From: Shewanella hafniensis
Lineage (GTDB): Bacteria > Pseudomonadota > Gammaproteobacteria > Enterobacterales > Shewanellaceae
Assembly: GCF_019655335.1 (NCBI RefSeq)
Contig: NZ_BPFD01000026.1
Location: 1-54,287 of the forward strand
Length of the DNA: 54,287 bases
Direction of reading: 5' to 3'
Below the pieces are notes generated by a model that made no database searches, was not told the origin of the DNA, and worked only from the letters and a program-made list of their open reading frames with translations. The position numbers were made by a program, and so were the translations under genes. Positions within the stretch are counted from its first letter, which is position 1, and the number at the start of each line of letters is the position of its first letter. This document shows positions 21,919 through 30,349 of this stretch, piece by piece.

Positions 21919-22319
21919 GTTATGGGCACAGGGCGATGGGCGCTAGCCCCCTATCTCTGGCTCAATTGTAAAGGGTAAGTTTGAATGCATAATAGTGAAC
22001 GCAGCTGTAGAGCAATACTGCATAACTTGTCGTTGTTATAACGACTCACAGCCATAACTCATCACAGATTATTATCGACTGCACATTTGCTCAGAGGCAA
22101 ATCGTAGCAGAGTTTTAGATCAGCTTATCGGCGAGTTTTTGTAACAATTCATCTTTGGTGGCAATCACAGAGCTGCAATCGATTCTCTTGTGTCATGCAA
22201 GAATTGCGGGGCAATAGTCTACGACGCCAATTGCGAGGTACAAACGGAGCAAAAAATCGAGGCTCACACCTCTTTAAAAAAACATATGCAAAATTATTTA
22301 AAATATTTCGCACTTTCTC
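21919..22319. other. Intergenic region upstream of the M1 gene and sRNA copy 3
   Basis: No reading frame of note. The left part should hold the minus-strand promoter of the aminopeptidase gene and the right part the upstream region of candidate sRNA copy 3. I see no convincing additional element. Confidence 0.3.
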
Positions 22320-22347
22320 TGAACTAATTTAAAGATGCTGAGTCAGA
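22320..22347 (+). promoter_or_regulatory. Sigma-E-like promoter of candidate sRNA copy 3
   Basis: TGAACTA at 22320-22326 is followed by a 16-nt spacer and TCAGA at 22343-22347. The spacing is identical to that of copy 1, and five of seven bases match GGAACTT. The start point would be near 22353-22355. Confidence 0.5.
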
Positions 22348-22352
22348 TATTA

Positions 22353-22474
22353 TGAACCGAATCTTTGCAATGAGTTTCTTCGTTCATCATCATTCTCCTT
22401 TAGATGGTTTCTAGCGCGACCGTCCCAAGATTCCGATTTGGAATTTACAGCAACCTATTTAGGTTGCTTTTTTT
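22353..22474 (+). ncRNA. Candidate small RNA, family copy 3
   Basis: About 122 nt. The 5' unpaired stretch contains CGTTCATCAT (22381-22390) and TCCTTT (22396-22401). Hairpin 1 pairs GATGGT (22403-22408) with ACCGTC (22419-22424) and exposes exactly the loop TTCTAGCGCG found in copy 1, although the stem sequence is different. Hairpin 2 pairs AGATTCC (22428-22434) with GGAATTT (22440-22446). The terminator pairs GCAACCT (22450-22456) with AGGTTGC (22461-22467), followed by seven T residues. It converges with pstS. A 14-codon frame (22371-22415, ATG to TAG) exists but has no equivalent in the other copies. Confidence 0.7.
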
Positions 22475-22545
22475 ATGTCTTTGATTTGGCATTTACCAGA
22501 CAAAATGACCAAACAACACAGTTCAGATAAAACCCAAAAAACAAA

Positions 22546-22567
22546 AAGGACCTCCGAGGAGGTCCTT
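22546..22567 (-). terminator. Terminator of pstS
   Basis: AAGGACCTC (22546-22554) pairs with GAGGTCCTT (22559-22567) around CGAG. An A-run at 22543-22547 gives the T-run in the minus-strand message. Confidence 0.85.
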
Positions 22568-22586
22568 GAGTCACAAGCCGTTTAAC

Positions 22587-23558
22587 TTACAAGCGGATAC
22601 CCACTTTTTCTAAATCTTTGGCTACAACACTTTTCGGAATAGTAACATAACCATCTTTTTCAACTACTTGCTGGCCTTGCTTAGACAACACGTAACGGAT
22701 AAATTCTTTTTCCATTGGTGCTAAGTCTTTATTTGGTTGCTTGTTCACGTAAACATATAGGTAACGTGATAATGGATAAGTACCGTTAGCTGCGTTTTCT
22801 GCCGTTGCTTCGATAAACTCATTACCTTTTTTAGCAATTGCCACTGCTTTAACACCAGCGGTTTTGTAGCCAATACCTGAGTAACCAACCGCGTTTAGAG
22901 ATTGAGAAACTGATTGCACGACAGATGCAGAACCAGGCTGCTCGTTCACGTTGGCTTTAAAGTCACCTTTACACAGTGCGTGCTCTTTAAAGTAACCATA
23001 AGTACCTGATACAGAGTTACGACCGTAAAGTTGTACGTCTTTAGCAGACCAGTTACCGTCTAAACCCAACTCACCCCAACGTTGGATATCGCTGCTACCA
23101 CATTTGTGAGTAGAAGAGAAAATACCATCAACTTGCTCAACGGTTAACCCTTTGATTGGGTTATCTTTGTGAACAAATACCGCTAAAGCATCGATAGCTA
23201 CACGAATTTCAGTTGGCTTATAACCATAATGTTTTTCAAACGCTTCGATTTCGTTAGGCTTCATCTTACGGCTCATTGGGCCGAATTGTGAAGTGCCTTC
23301 AGTCAACGCTGGTGGCGCAGTAGAAGAACCTGCCGCTTGGATTTGGATATTGACGTTAGGGTACATTTGTTTAAATTCTTCAGCCCAAAGTGTCATCATG
23401 TTGGCTAACGTATCTGAACCTACAGATGATAAGTTGCCTGACACGCCACTTGCTTTTTCATAGGTTGGCAGAGATTGATCAATCGATGCCATCGCAGTTG
23501 CAGAGAATACACCAGCGGCTGTTAGGGTAATCGCGCCGACAAGCTTTTTCAGTTTCAT
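22587..23558 (-). CDS. pstS: Phosphate ABC transporter substrate-binding protein
   Basis: This 323-residue periplasmic protein captures phosphate for a high-affinity PstSCAB importer. The signal peptide ends near VFSATAMA (residue 23-24). The mature protein shows the PstS-family type 2 binding fold with [19 protein letters not shown] near the N-terminus, the [24 protein letters not shown] phosphate loop, and [17 protein letters not shown]. No permease or ATPase genes follow, so the rest of the transporter is encoded elsewhere. It lies downstream of phoBR and has its own Pho box and -10 element, so it should be induced by PhoB under phosphate limitation. It could be one of several PstS paralogues. 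Confidence 0.92.
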   Translation of the reverse strand: MKLKKLVGAITLTAAGVFSATAMASIDQSLPTYEKASGVSGNLSSVGSDTLANMMTLWAEEFKQMYPNVNIQIQAAGSSTAPPALTEGTSQFGPMSRKMKPNEIEAFEKHYGYKPTEIRVAIDALAVFVHKDNPIKGLTVEQVDGIFSSTHKCGSSDIQRWGELGLDGNWSAKDVQLYGRNSVSGTYGYFKEHALCKGDFKANVNEQPGSASVVQSVSQSLNAVGYSGIGYKTAGVKAVAIAKKGNEFIEATAENAANGTYPLSRYLYVYVNKQPNKDLAPMEKEFIRYVLSKQGQQVVEKDGYVTIPKSVVAKDLEKVGIRL

Positions 23559-23637
23559 TATGTGCTCCAGTAGTAAGCTAACTAATTCGTAACTTAAGTT
23601 TCTTCAGACGCAGCCAGTATCAATCGCTACAATGACA

Positions 23638-23671
23638 ATTCTATGTCCGTGATGTGACACTTAGATGACAA
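23638..23671 (-). promoter_or_regulatory. Pho box and -10 element upstream of pstS
   Basis: On the minus strand TTGTCAT-CTAA-GTGTCAC (plus coordinates 23671-23654) gives two seven-base direct repeats 11 bp apart, matching the known PhoB box. A -10 sequence TAGAAT (23643-23638) lies ten bases further on, the spacing used at PhoB-activated promoters where the box replaces the -35 element. Confidence 0.8.
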
Positions 23672-23730
23672 TGCGTTATATATCGATTTTTTCTGTCATT
23701 AATAATGAACTCAGTAGCCCTAGAAATAAA

Positions 23731-23757
23731 AAAAACAGGCCATAGTGACCTGTTTTT
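23731..23757 (-). terminator. Terminator of phoBR
   Basis: AAAAACAGG (23731-23739) pairs with CCTGTTTTT (23749-23757). The A-run on the left gives a T-run in the minus-strand message after phoR. Confidence 0.75.
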
Positions 23758-23789
23758 ATCATTAATTGCGAATATTTCAATCAAGCAAT

Positions 23790-25088
23790 TTATTTCTTAC
23801 GCTCGATAAGATGCAAGGGAATAACAAAGCTAAAGGTACTGCCTTTACCCACTTCACTGCTGATTTTAAGCTCACTGTGATGATGGTTAAGTGCATGCTT
23901 TACAATCGCAAGACCTAAACCACTGCCACCAGTTTGCCTTGAACGCGCACTGTCTACCCGATAAAAACGTTCAGTTAATCGACCTATGTGCTGGGGCGCA
24001 ATGCCTTCGCCCGTATCCGTTACGCTAAAAATGGCTCCCGTGGCCATACTGCGCCACTGCACTGTGATTTTGCCGCCGGGTTCAGTGTAACGAATCGCAT
24101 TAGAAATCAAATTAGAACAAGCGCTTCGAAGCTGCAATTCATTCCCATGGGAATCAAGCCCAGGTTCGCAATAGAAGCTCAGCTCGTATCTGTCTTGTGC
24201 CAGCGCTTTAGCTTCTTCCTTCAGCACCTCCATCAGTTGCGTCATGTTCACTGTATGTTCGAGGTTGATATCGGCCGCATCTTCAATCCGCGATAATATC
24301 AATAGCTGTTCGACCATGGACTGCATTCGCCGCGTCTGCTGCTGCATTAAGGCCAGCGGCTTGACGTTCATCGAATCGGGTTCCGCCATGCTTTGCATCA
24401 TTTCAAGGTAACCCTGTAGCACAGTGAGCGGCGTTTTCAGCTCATGTGACACATTGGCGACAAACTCTTTACGCATGCCCTCAAGCTGACGTATACGAGT
24501 GATATCCCGCGCAATTAACAATAGCTGCCTGTCACCGTAGGCCATGATACGGATCTCAAGCAAACGCCTATCCGATACTGGCGAAGGTAACTCCAGCGGC
24601 TCTTTGTATTGTGCGGATTTAATATAAGCGGAAAAATCAGGATGGCGGATCAAGTTATCAATACGCTGGCCATTATCCTGCGGCCAAACAAAACCGAGAA
24701 TAAGCTGCGCTAACTTGTTGCACCATAAAATATTATGCTCTGAATCGAGCACCACAGCGGCATCGGGTAACGCCTCTGCACCTTGGCGGAATCGCGCCAA
24801 CAATGCGGCTAATTGACCGACACGTCGACGATTTTTCCCTTGAAGGCGATAAATGCCATTAAACACCCCTTCCCAACTCCCACTGCCCTGCGGCGGCGTG
24901 AGTTTCCTATCGCGCCATAACCAAAAGTTAAGCCGTGATAATTGTCGGTAATGCCAGCAAACCAGCCCTAGCATGCCGATAAAGAGTATCCAGAGAAGTT
25001 TCCCTACCAATAAACCTATTAGCGCACAAAGCAGTAGATATAAGGCTAAGCGCGTAAACAACCGGTACCCTGAATAAGAGTCAGACAT
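23790..25088 (-). CDS. phoR: Phosphate regulon sensor histidine kinase PhoR
   Basis: PhoR phosphorylates PhoB when phosphate is scarce. From ATG 25088 it has 432 residues; an in-frame TTG four codons upstream (25100) is the alternative. Two N-terminal membrane helices (about residues 11-45) leave almost no periplasmic loop, as in other PhoR proteins, so sensing is through the Pst transporter rather than directly. A PAS domain (about 100-195) is followed by the HisKA domain with the phospho-acceptor His215 in NVSHELKTPL. The ATPase domain has the N box NLISNAIRYTE, G1 DTGEGIA and G2 GSGLGLAIVK. It is downstream of phoB on the same strand with an 80-bp gap. Confidence 0.95.
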   Translation of the reverse strand: MSDSYSGYRLFTRLALYLLLCALIGLLVGKLLWILFIGMLGLVCWHYRQLSRLNFWLWRDRKLTPPQGSGSWEGVFNGIYRLQGKNRRRVGQLAALLARFRQGAEALPDAAVVLDSEHNILWCNKLAQLILGFVWPQDNGQRIDNLIRHPDFSAYIKSAQYKEPLELPSPVSDRRLLEIRIMAYGDRQLLLIARDITRIRQLEGMRKEFVANVSHELKTPLTVLQGYLEMMQSMAEPDSMNVKPLALMQQQTRRMQSMVEQLLILSRIEDAADINLEHTVNMTQLMEVLKEEAKALAQDRYELSFYCEPGLDSHGNELQLRSACSNLISNAIRYTEPGGKITVQWRSMATGAIFSVTDTGEGIAPQHIGRLTERFYRVDSARSRQTGGSGLGLAIVKHALNHHHSELKISSEVGKGSTFSFVIPLHLIERKK

Positions 25089-25168
25089 AAATAAACCCAA
25101 ACATCAGGCTAAATAAGAGGAGCACAAGATAGCCTAAAAGCTAACTTGTGCCTAACACTTATTCGGCA

Positions 25169-25858
25169 CTAAATGCGTGTAGAGAAACGATAACCTGCGC
25201 CACGAACCGTTTGGATCAAGCGGTCGTGACCAGACTCTTCAACGGCTTTACGAAGGCGTCTGATATGCACGTCAACGGTTCTGTCTTCAACATACACATT
25301 AGTTCCCCACACATTGTCGAGCAGCTGTTCGCGGCTGTAGACACGTTCTGGGTGGGTCATGAAAAAGTGTAATAAACGAAATTCGGTTGGACCCATATCT
25401 AATACAGTCTCGCCTACGCTCACCCTGTGGCTCACAGGATCGAGCATTAAGCCCTGCACATCAATGGTTTCTTCTAAACGAGTCGGTGCACTGCGACGCA
25501 ATACGGCCTTAATACGTGCGACAAGTTCTTTAGGGGAGAAAGGTTTAGTGATGTAATCATCGGCGCCGACTTCGAGACCTTTGACTTTATCTTCCTCTTC
25601 ACCGCGGGCAGTTAACATGATGATCGGAATTTGGCGCGTGAACTCATCTTGCTTCAAGCGTTTCGCCAATTGAATACCACTTCCGCCAGGAAACATCCAA
25701 TCCAATAAAATCAGATCGGGGTAAGGCTCCTTTAGCAGCGCAATGGCCGAATCAAAATCTTCCGCCGCAGAGGTGGTAAACCCGTGCTGTTCCATTACAA
25801 AAGTCAGCATCTCGCGGATGGCTAACTCGTCTTCTACTATCAATATCCTTGCAGTCAT
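25169..25858 (-). CDS. phoB: Phosphate regulon response regulator PhoB
   Basis: PhoB is the DNA-binding partner of PhoR and activates genes with Pho boxes, such as pstS here. The start chosen at 25858 gives 229 residues with the family N-terminus [11 protein letters not shown]; the open frame reaches ten codons further upstream. The receiver domain has the acidic pocket in VEDE, phospho-acceptor Asp53 in [11 protein letters not shown], and the conserved Lys in ITKPFSP. The OmpR-type winged helix ends with [15 protein letters not shown] and TVRGAGYRF. First gene of phoBR. I did not find a correctly spaced Pho box directly upstream. Confidence 0.96.
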   Translation of the reverse strand: MTARILIVEDELAIREMLTFVMEQHGFTTSAAEDFDSAIALLKEPYPDLILLDWMFPGGSGIQLAKRLKQDEFTRQIPIIMLTARGEEEDKVKGLEVGADDYITKPFSPKELVARIKAVLRRSAPTRLEETIDVQGLMLDPVSHRVSVGETVLDMGPTEFRLLHFFMTHPERVYSREQLLDNVWGTNVYVEDRTVDVHIRRLRKAVEESGHDRLIQTVRGAGYRFSTRI

Positions 25859-26000
25859 AAGTGATTTTCTGTCAGTGAATGTCAACACGGCTATTATTAG
25901 TCATTTTTATTACAGATTTATGAATAAGCACGCCGCTCGAGCCATATAGTAGCGATATTTGTCATAATAAGTTTATATAACTGTTTGTTTATAGCAATAA

Positions 26001-26023
26001 AAAAGGAGGCTATATGCCTCCTT
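26001..26023 (-). terminator. Terminator of the porin gene
   Basis: AAGGAGGC pairs with GCCTCCTT around TATAT (26003-26023). The adjacent A-run at 25999-26004 supplies the T-run in the minus-strand message. Confidence 0.8.
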
Positions 26024-26044
26024 AATTGAATCTTAATACTGGAT

Positions 26045-26989
26045 TTAGAATTTGTGTTCTAAGCCAACACCGATATATTTGTCATCATCAGCAGACGCTT
26101 CTAACGAACGATTGGTGTAGAAAGCGAAGACTTTAGTCGGTTTAGCCAGTGCATAATCAGCACCTACTGACCATGAATCACCTTTATCTTCCATGTCTTG
26201 ATATTGTGCTTTTAAAGTAACAGCATCGATATCGTAAGCGGCACTGAACAGGTAACCATTAACGCTATCCGTCGTTACAGGCAGCGCGTTTTTATAAGTT
26301 TCTTCCTGTTGTTGGTACATACCGCCTAAAGTTAAATTAGCGATTTTACCTTGAACCGATGCACGCAGGATTTCATAACCTTTCACATCTGAGTCATAAG
26401 CAATAGCAGCATAGATAGGTGATTTTTTCAGTTTAGCGTCACCGTACATAGCGGCTAAGCTGAAACCATCTTGACCCTGTTGGTCAGCATCACCTTCAGC
26501 AGCATAAGTCGCACCGAATACAAAACCGCTGATTGATGGAGATAAGTAAGTCGCAGTTTGACCTAAACGGTTGTCGCCTTTGAACAGGCTTTTTAAGTCG
26601 CCAGATAAATCGTTGAATTGGTCAACGTTACCTTGAGAGATTTTTAACAGCGTGTCGTTACGACCCACAGAGAACGAACCGAATGCGCCTTTTAGGCCAA
26701 CAAATTGGTTACGAGCTTTAAAGTTGTCGCTAGTCGCAGCACCTGTATCAACTTCGTATTCAACTGTATAGAAGGCTTCCAGCGAGCTAGACAGTTCGAA
26801 ATTACCCTTCACACCAAAACGAGAAGCATTACTTTGAATAGTTGTTGTAGCATCACCTTTCTCATCATTTGATTGAGCGGTGACATTCAACTTACCATAA
26901 ACAGTCAGTGGCTCAGCGGCATAAGCTGAAGCCAGAGTTGCAGAAGCTAGCGCAGAAGCAAGTAGAGTTTTACAAAAAACGTTCATCAT
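26045..26989 (-). CDS. General outer-membrane porin (beta barrel)
   Basis: The 314-residue protein has a signal peptide (cut near ASAYAAEP, residue 25-26). The mature part fits a 16-strand trimeric porin of the gram-negative porin family: the first strand is LTVYGKLNVTAQ, the GSFSVGRNDTL segment leads to the constriction loop, and the last strand ends VGLEHKF with terminal Phe. The start is ATG at 26989 or the next codon ATG at 26986; AAAGGA at 26999-26994 favours the second slightly. Its position next to phoBR suggests a link with phosphate uptake, but upstream only a degenerate Pho-box-like sequence (27078-27095) is seen. Its start region is complementary to the seed of the three candidate small RNAs. 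Confidence 0.9.
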   Translation of the reverse strand: MMNVFCKTLLASALASATLASAYAAEPLTVYGKLNVTAQSNDEKGDATTTIQSNASRFGVKGNFELSSSLEAFYTVEYEVDTGAATSDNFKARNQFVGLKGAFGSFSVGRNDTLLKISQGNVDQFNDLSGDLKSLFKGDNRLGQTATYLSPSISGFVFGATYAAEGDADQQGQDGFSLAAMYGDAKLKKSPIYAAIAYDSDVKGYEILRASVQGKIANLTLGGMYQQQEETYKNALPVTTDSVNGYLFSAAYDIDAVTLKAQYQDMEDKGDSWSVGADYALAKPTKVFAFYTNRSLEASADDDKYIGVGLEHKF

Positions 26990-26999
26990 TTAATCCTTT
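26980..26999 (-). promoter_or_regulatory. Putative sRNA-binding site on porin mRNA
   Basis: The porin message reads AAAGGA-UUAA-AUGAUGAACG here, covering the Shine-Dalgarno sequence and both possible start codons. AUGAUGAACG is perfectly complementary to CGUUCAUCAU of candidate sRNA copies 2 and 3, and nine bases match copy 1. AAAGGA pairs with UCCUUU of copy 3. Pairing here would block ribosome entry. This is inferred from sequence only. Confidence 0.5.
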
Positions 27000-27280
27000 C
27001 GACGTTATGTTCGTCTTGGTTATTGGTTTGGAACGACCGAAAGTGTGCAATGAATGTGTTTCAGTTTTATTTCAATTGTGACCATTTAGTGCACAAGGTA
27101 AAAAAGCTGACGCTAAGCTTGGTGCTAAACCCAGTAAAGATGGGGCCTACAGCCGAGTTAATTCTTATGTTACAGTTTAATGAATTCTGATTAGCCACTA
27201 GAAATTAGCTGTCGAACACAGGTTTACCCCGCCCAAACTATGCCGTAAACTGCCACTTTAATTTTCAATGAGCGCCTCTT

Positions 27281-28195
27281 ATGTGGTTTAAAAATCTTAC
27301 TCTTTATCGTTTCAATAAACCTTTTGCCGTCGAAACCGAAGCGCTAGAAACTGCGTTGGCCGATTTCACTTTCTCCCCGTGCTCAAGCCAAGATGTCAGT
27401 AAATTTGGTTTCTCAAATGCGTTAGGCAAAAAAGGCAGTTCTTTGGTACACAGCGCCGACAATCGCCATCTGATTTGTGTGACTAAAGAAGAGAAAATCC
27501 TCCCAGGCCAAGTCGTCAAAGAAGCCCTAGAAGAAAAAGTCGCCCTCATTGAAGATGAAGAAAATCGTAAGATGGCGAAAAAAGAAAAAGATGCGCTAAA
27601 AGATGAAATCATCACAAGTTTACTGCCCCGCGCCTTTTCACGCCGCAGCCAGACTCACGCACTGATATTGCCAGAACTGGAAATGATCCTTGTCGACAGT
27701 TCAAGCGCCACTAAGGCCGAAGAATTGTTAGCACTCCTACGCAAAGCACTCGGTAGTCTGCCAGTGATCCCATTGAGCTTTAAAGCGCCAGTCGAATCCA
27801 ATTTAACCGAATGGTTAAAACTTGGCAGCGCGCCATTACCTTTTGAAATGCAAGATGAAGCTGAACTTAAATCCGAAGCGGATGAAGGTGGCATTGTGCG
27901 TTTCAAGCAACAGGATTTAAAAGAAGACGAAGTATTAGCTCACCTCGCAACAGGCAAGCAAGTCCACAAGTTAGCACTGCATTTCGGCCAATCGATTGCA
28001 CTATTATTGCAATCGGATGCCAGCGTTAAACGCCTTAAATTCTCAGAAGAATTTAGAGCAGGTAACGATGAAGTCGGCACTGATGACCCTATGGCACGTT
28101 TAGATGCCGACTTTGCCTTAATGGGCAGCGAGTTAGTCGCCTTGATGCATGCGCTCGTGGCAGCACTTGGTGGACTCGAAGAAGCACAAGTTTAA
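27281..28195 (+). CDS. rdgC: Recombination-associated protein RdgC
   Basis: RdgC forms a ring that binds duplex DNA and limits RecA filament formation. The 304-residue protein is full length (303 in the best known member). The start [11 protein letters not shown] and the motifs [20 protein letters not shown] and [19 protein letters not shown] stretch (residues about 107-120) are typical, as is the finger-domain ending with [18 protein letters not shown]. It is transcribed alone, divergent from the porin gene, with a terminator at 28299-28337. Confidence 0.96.
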   Translation: MWFKNLTLYRFNKPFAVETEALETALADFTFSPCSSQDVSKFGFSNALGKKGSSLVHSADNRHLICVTKEEKILPGQVVKEALEEKVALIEDEENRKMAKKEKDALKDEIITSLLPRAFSRRSQTHALILPELEMILVDSSSATKAEELLALLRKALGSLPVIPLSFKAPVESNLTEWLKLGSAPLPFEMQDEAELKSEADEGGIVRFKQQDLKEDEVLAHLATGKQVHKLALHFGQSIALLLQSDASVKRLKFSEEFRAGNDEVGTDDPMARLDADFALMGSELVALMHALVAALGGLEEAQV

Positions 28196-28298
28196 GCTGT
28201 ACTAAATTTAAGCTAAGTGAGTAACCCAAGTGAGTGAGTTAGGTAAACTAAATTAGCGACTCACTCATATTCTTCTCGGATGAGCGAGTTGAAATAAC

Positions 28299-28337
28299 AA
28301 AAGGCGCAACTTCTAAATGAGGGTGCGCCTTTTTTAT
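28299..28337 (+). terminator. Terminator of rdgC
   Basis: AAAAGGCGCA (28299-28308) pairs with TGCGCCTTTT (28324-28333), followed by further T residues. Confidence 0.8.
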
Positions 28338-28397
28338 ATCTACTAAACGCCTAAGATTAAGGCATTCGGCTTAATCGCAAGTCGAATACCCTTAGCT

Positions 28398-30215
28398 TTA
28401 GTCATTGGTTTTAGACACTAACTCACCTTTATTATCAAACGGCCAATCAATGCCTAACCAAGCCTTGAAGAAGGCTTTTTGCTGTTTAGTCGCTTTCGCA
28501 TCACCCTTAAGCACTAGCTTACCGCTTTGCTGTTCACTAAGGGTGAGCTTAACTTGCTTGATTTTATCGTTGCTGAATAATGTTACTTCAATACTATCGC
28601 CAGCCTTAAAGTCGTTGATGCGCTTATCAAAACCTGCAGCCGTCACCTTAAGACCATTAATCGCTAATACTTCATCCCCCGCAACAATCCCCGCTTGCCA
28701 TGCAGGGCCATTACGCAGCACTTGGTCTAACACTAAAGAGCCATGGACGCTGCTTAACGTCATGCCGGCAAATGCCTTGGCTTTTGAATCTTTACCATAG
28801 GACAAAACTAACCCAGCCTGCGATAACAACTCAGGGAAATCTAAACTCATCGGGCTATTCACGTTTGCCTGCCACCAAGGCGCATAATCTTTGCCGGATA
28901 AGTCTTTGAGGATATGCTGCACATCGCTAACAGCATAGCCCTTTGGCACACGGTGATCTTGATATAAACGGCGATGCACATCGCGATATGAATGCTTAAG
29001 TTTCGTATCCTGCAGCAGAGAGAAATCTAACGCCAAAGAGGTTAAGTAACCCTCAGAATAAATATTCACACTGTGATTAATCGCATAATCGCCGCCCGTA
29101 CTGCTCCACTCTCCAGCACTCGCCTCGGCGACTGATTGGGTTTCACGCCCTGGAGTAAGCTGGTTTTTCTCCACGCGTTTAGCTAAGTCTTCGAGGAACT
29201 CTTTAGGCGTCATCACCCCAGCACGCAGCAGTAACTGACCTTGGAAATAACTGGTAGAGCCTTCGGCCATCCACAGTAATTCCGTCATGTTTTCATGTTG
29301 ATAATCGTATGGCACGAGTCCCGCAGGACGATAAGCCTTTACGTTCCAAGTATGGATAAACTCATGGGATGCAGTGCTAATAAAACGCAGGTAATCCTTG
29401 CGTTCACGAAAACTAAAACGCGGCAGTTGGATAACCGTAGAATTTAAATGTTCTGTCGCGCCACTGGCGCCGCTAGTGGCGTGCACCATATACACATAAC
29501 GATCAAAGGGATAATCATCCCAAATCGCCTTTGCTTGACCACTTAATGCCGTTAAATCCTTAACGACTTTATCGGCGTCATAGTTACCTTCACCCCAAAA
29601 TACCAACTCATAACTTTTGCCATTAGCGCTGAATTGCTTATGGGTGCTGACACCGGTTTCGATAGGGGAATCAATTAACACATCGTAATTCGGTGCGATG
29701 AAAGAATGCGCTGGTGTGCCTGATGCCATACCTGAGTAACTTTGCCACGCTTCAGGAACGTTCAATTGAACCGATACCGGCTCAGAGCGAAATTGCGGGC
29801 TATACATGAACACGCCGCTGGCATCTAAGTAGGCATGGCTCGCATCAATATGGCGCACCCTTTGGCCTAATTCATTGGCATACAACTGATAACTAACTGT
29901 TACGCTGGTTGGCTTCGTGAGCGCGACTTGCCATTCACCGCTCGCGGTACGTTTCCAAGGGAGTTCCTGACCTTGATTGTCTTTGGCGCTAAATAAACGC
30001 ACGCCATCGGCCAAAGGCAATACTTGATATTTACCCGTGCGCCATACAGGCAAATTGACAGTAAAATCTGTGGTCTTCACTTCAGGAAAAGTGACACTCA
30101 CTTGGGCAATATGATGCTCGGGTTTAACGAGGTCAATTTGATATTTAACATCGGCTAATACTTGGCCCGAAAATAACGCACTTAATATCAAGATTGATAA
30201 TCTGTTGGGTTTCAC
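28398..30215 (-). CDS. M61-family glycyl aminopeptidase with PDZ domain
   Basis: This 605-residue secreted zinc peptidase begins with GTG behind AAGGAAG and has a signal peptide cut near QVLA-DVKY (residue 21). The N-terminal beta domain (about 22-185) is followed by the catalytic domain with zinc ligands His284 and His288 in TASHEFIHTW, base Glu285, and third ligand Glu318 in LLWMAEGSTSYF. A PDZ domain lies at about 470-570 (GMTLSSVHGSLVLDQVLRNGPAW, ending with the DEVLAING motif). M61 enzymes release N-terminal glycine or alanine. It converges with rdgC and is divergent from the TPR gene. Confidence 0.93.
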   Translation of the reverse strand: MKPNRLSILILSALFSGQVLADVKYQIDLVKPEHHIAQVSVTFPEVKTTDFTVNLPVWRTGKYQVLPLADGVRLFSAKDNQGQELPWKRTASGEWQVALTKPTSVTVSYQLYANELGQRVRHIDASHAYLDASGVFMYSPQFRSEPVSVQLNVPEAWQSYSGMASGTPAHSFIAPNYDVLIDSPIETGVSTHKQFSANGKSYELVFWGEGNYDADKVVKDLTALSGQAKAIWDDYPFDRYVYMVHATSGASGATEHLNSTVIQLPRFSFRERKDYLRFISTASHEFIHTWNVKAYRPAGLVPYDYQHENMTELLWMAEGSTSYFQGQLLLRAGVMTPKEFLEDLAKRVEKNQLTPGRETQSVAEASAGEWSSTGGDYAINHSVNIYSEGYLTSLALDFSLLQDTKLKHSYRDVHRRLYQDHRVPKGYAVSDVQHILKDLSGKDYAPWWQANVNSPMSLDFPELLSQAGLVLSYGKDSKAKAFAGMTLSSVHGSLVLDQVLRNGPAWQAGIVAGDEVLAINGLKVTAAGFDKRINDFKAGDSIEVTLFSNDKIKQVKLTLSEQQSGKLVLKGDAKATKQQKAFFKAWLGIDWPFDNKGELVSKTND

Positions 30216-30349
30216 TCTTGCTTCCTTCTGTTATTATGCTTCTTATGATTTTTCCAAGTATAACAAGTCGATGTAGCATCCTCATTAGGCGCTAACAAAA
30301 GCTAACAAAATAAGTTCCTTGACTTAAGGAATGAGGAATCACAGTTCAA

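Noticed and set aside
19523..22415. Short reading frames in the sRNA elements with runs of CAT (His) codons, possible leader peptides
   Set aside because: The frames start at different places, use different start codons and end at different lengths in the three copies; the conserved features are RNA stems and terminators. No histidine gene follows.
25869..25885. Pho-box-like CTGTCAG/TGTCAAC upstream of phoB
   Set aside because: Repeat spacing is 10 instead of 11 and the orientation is opposite to phoB.
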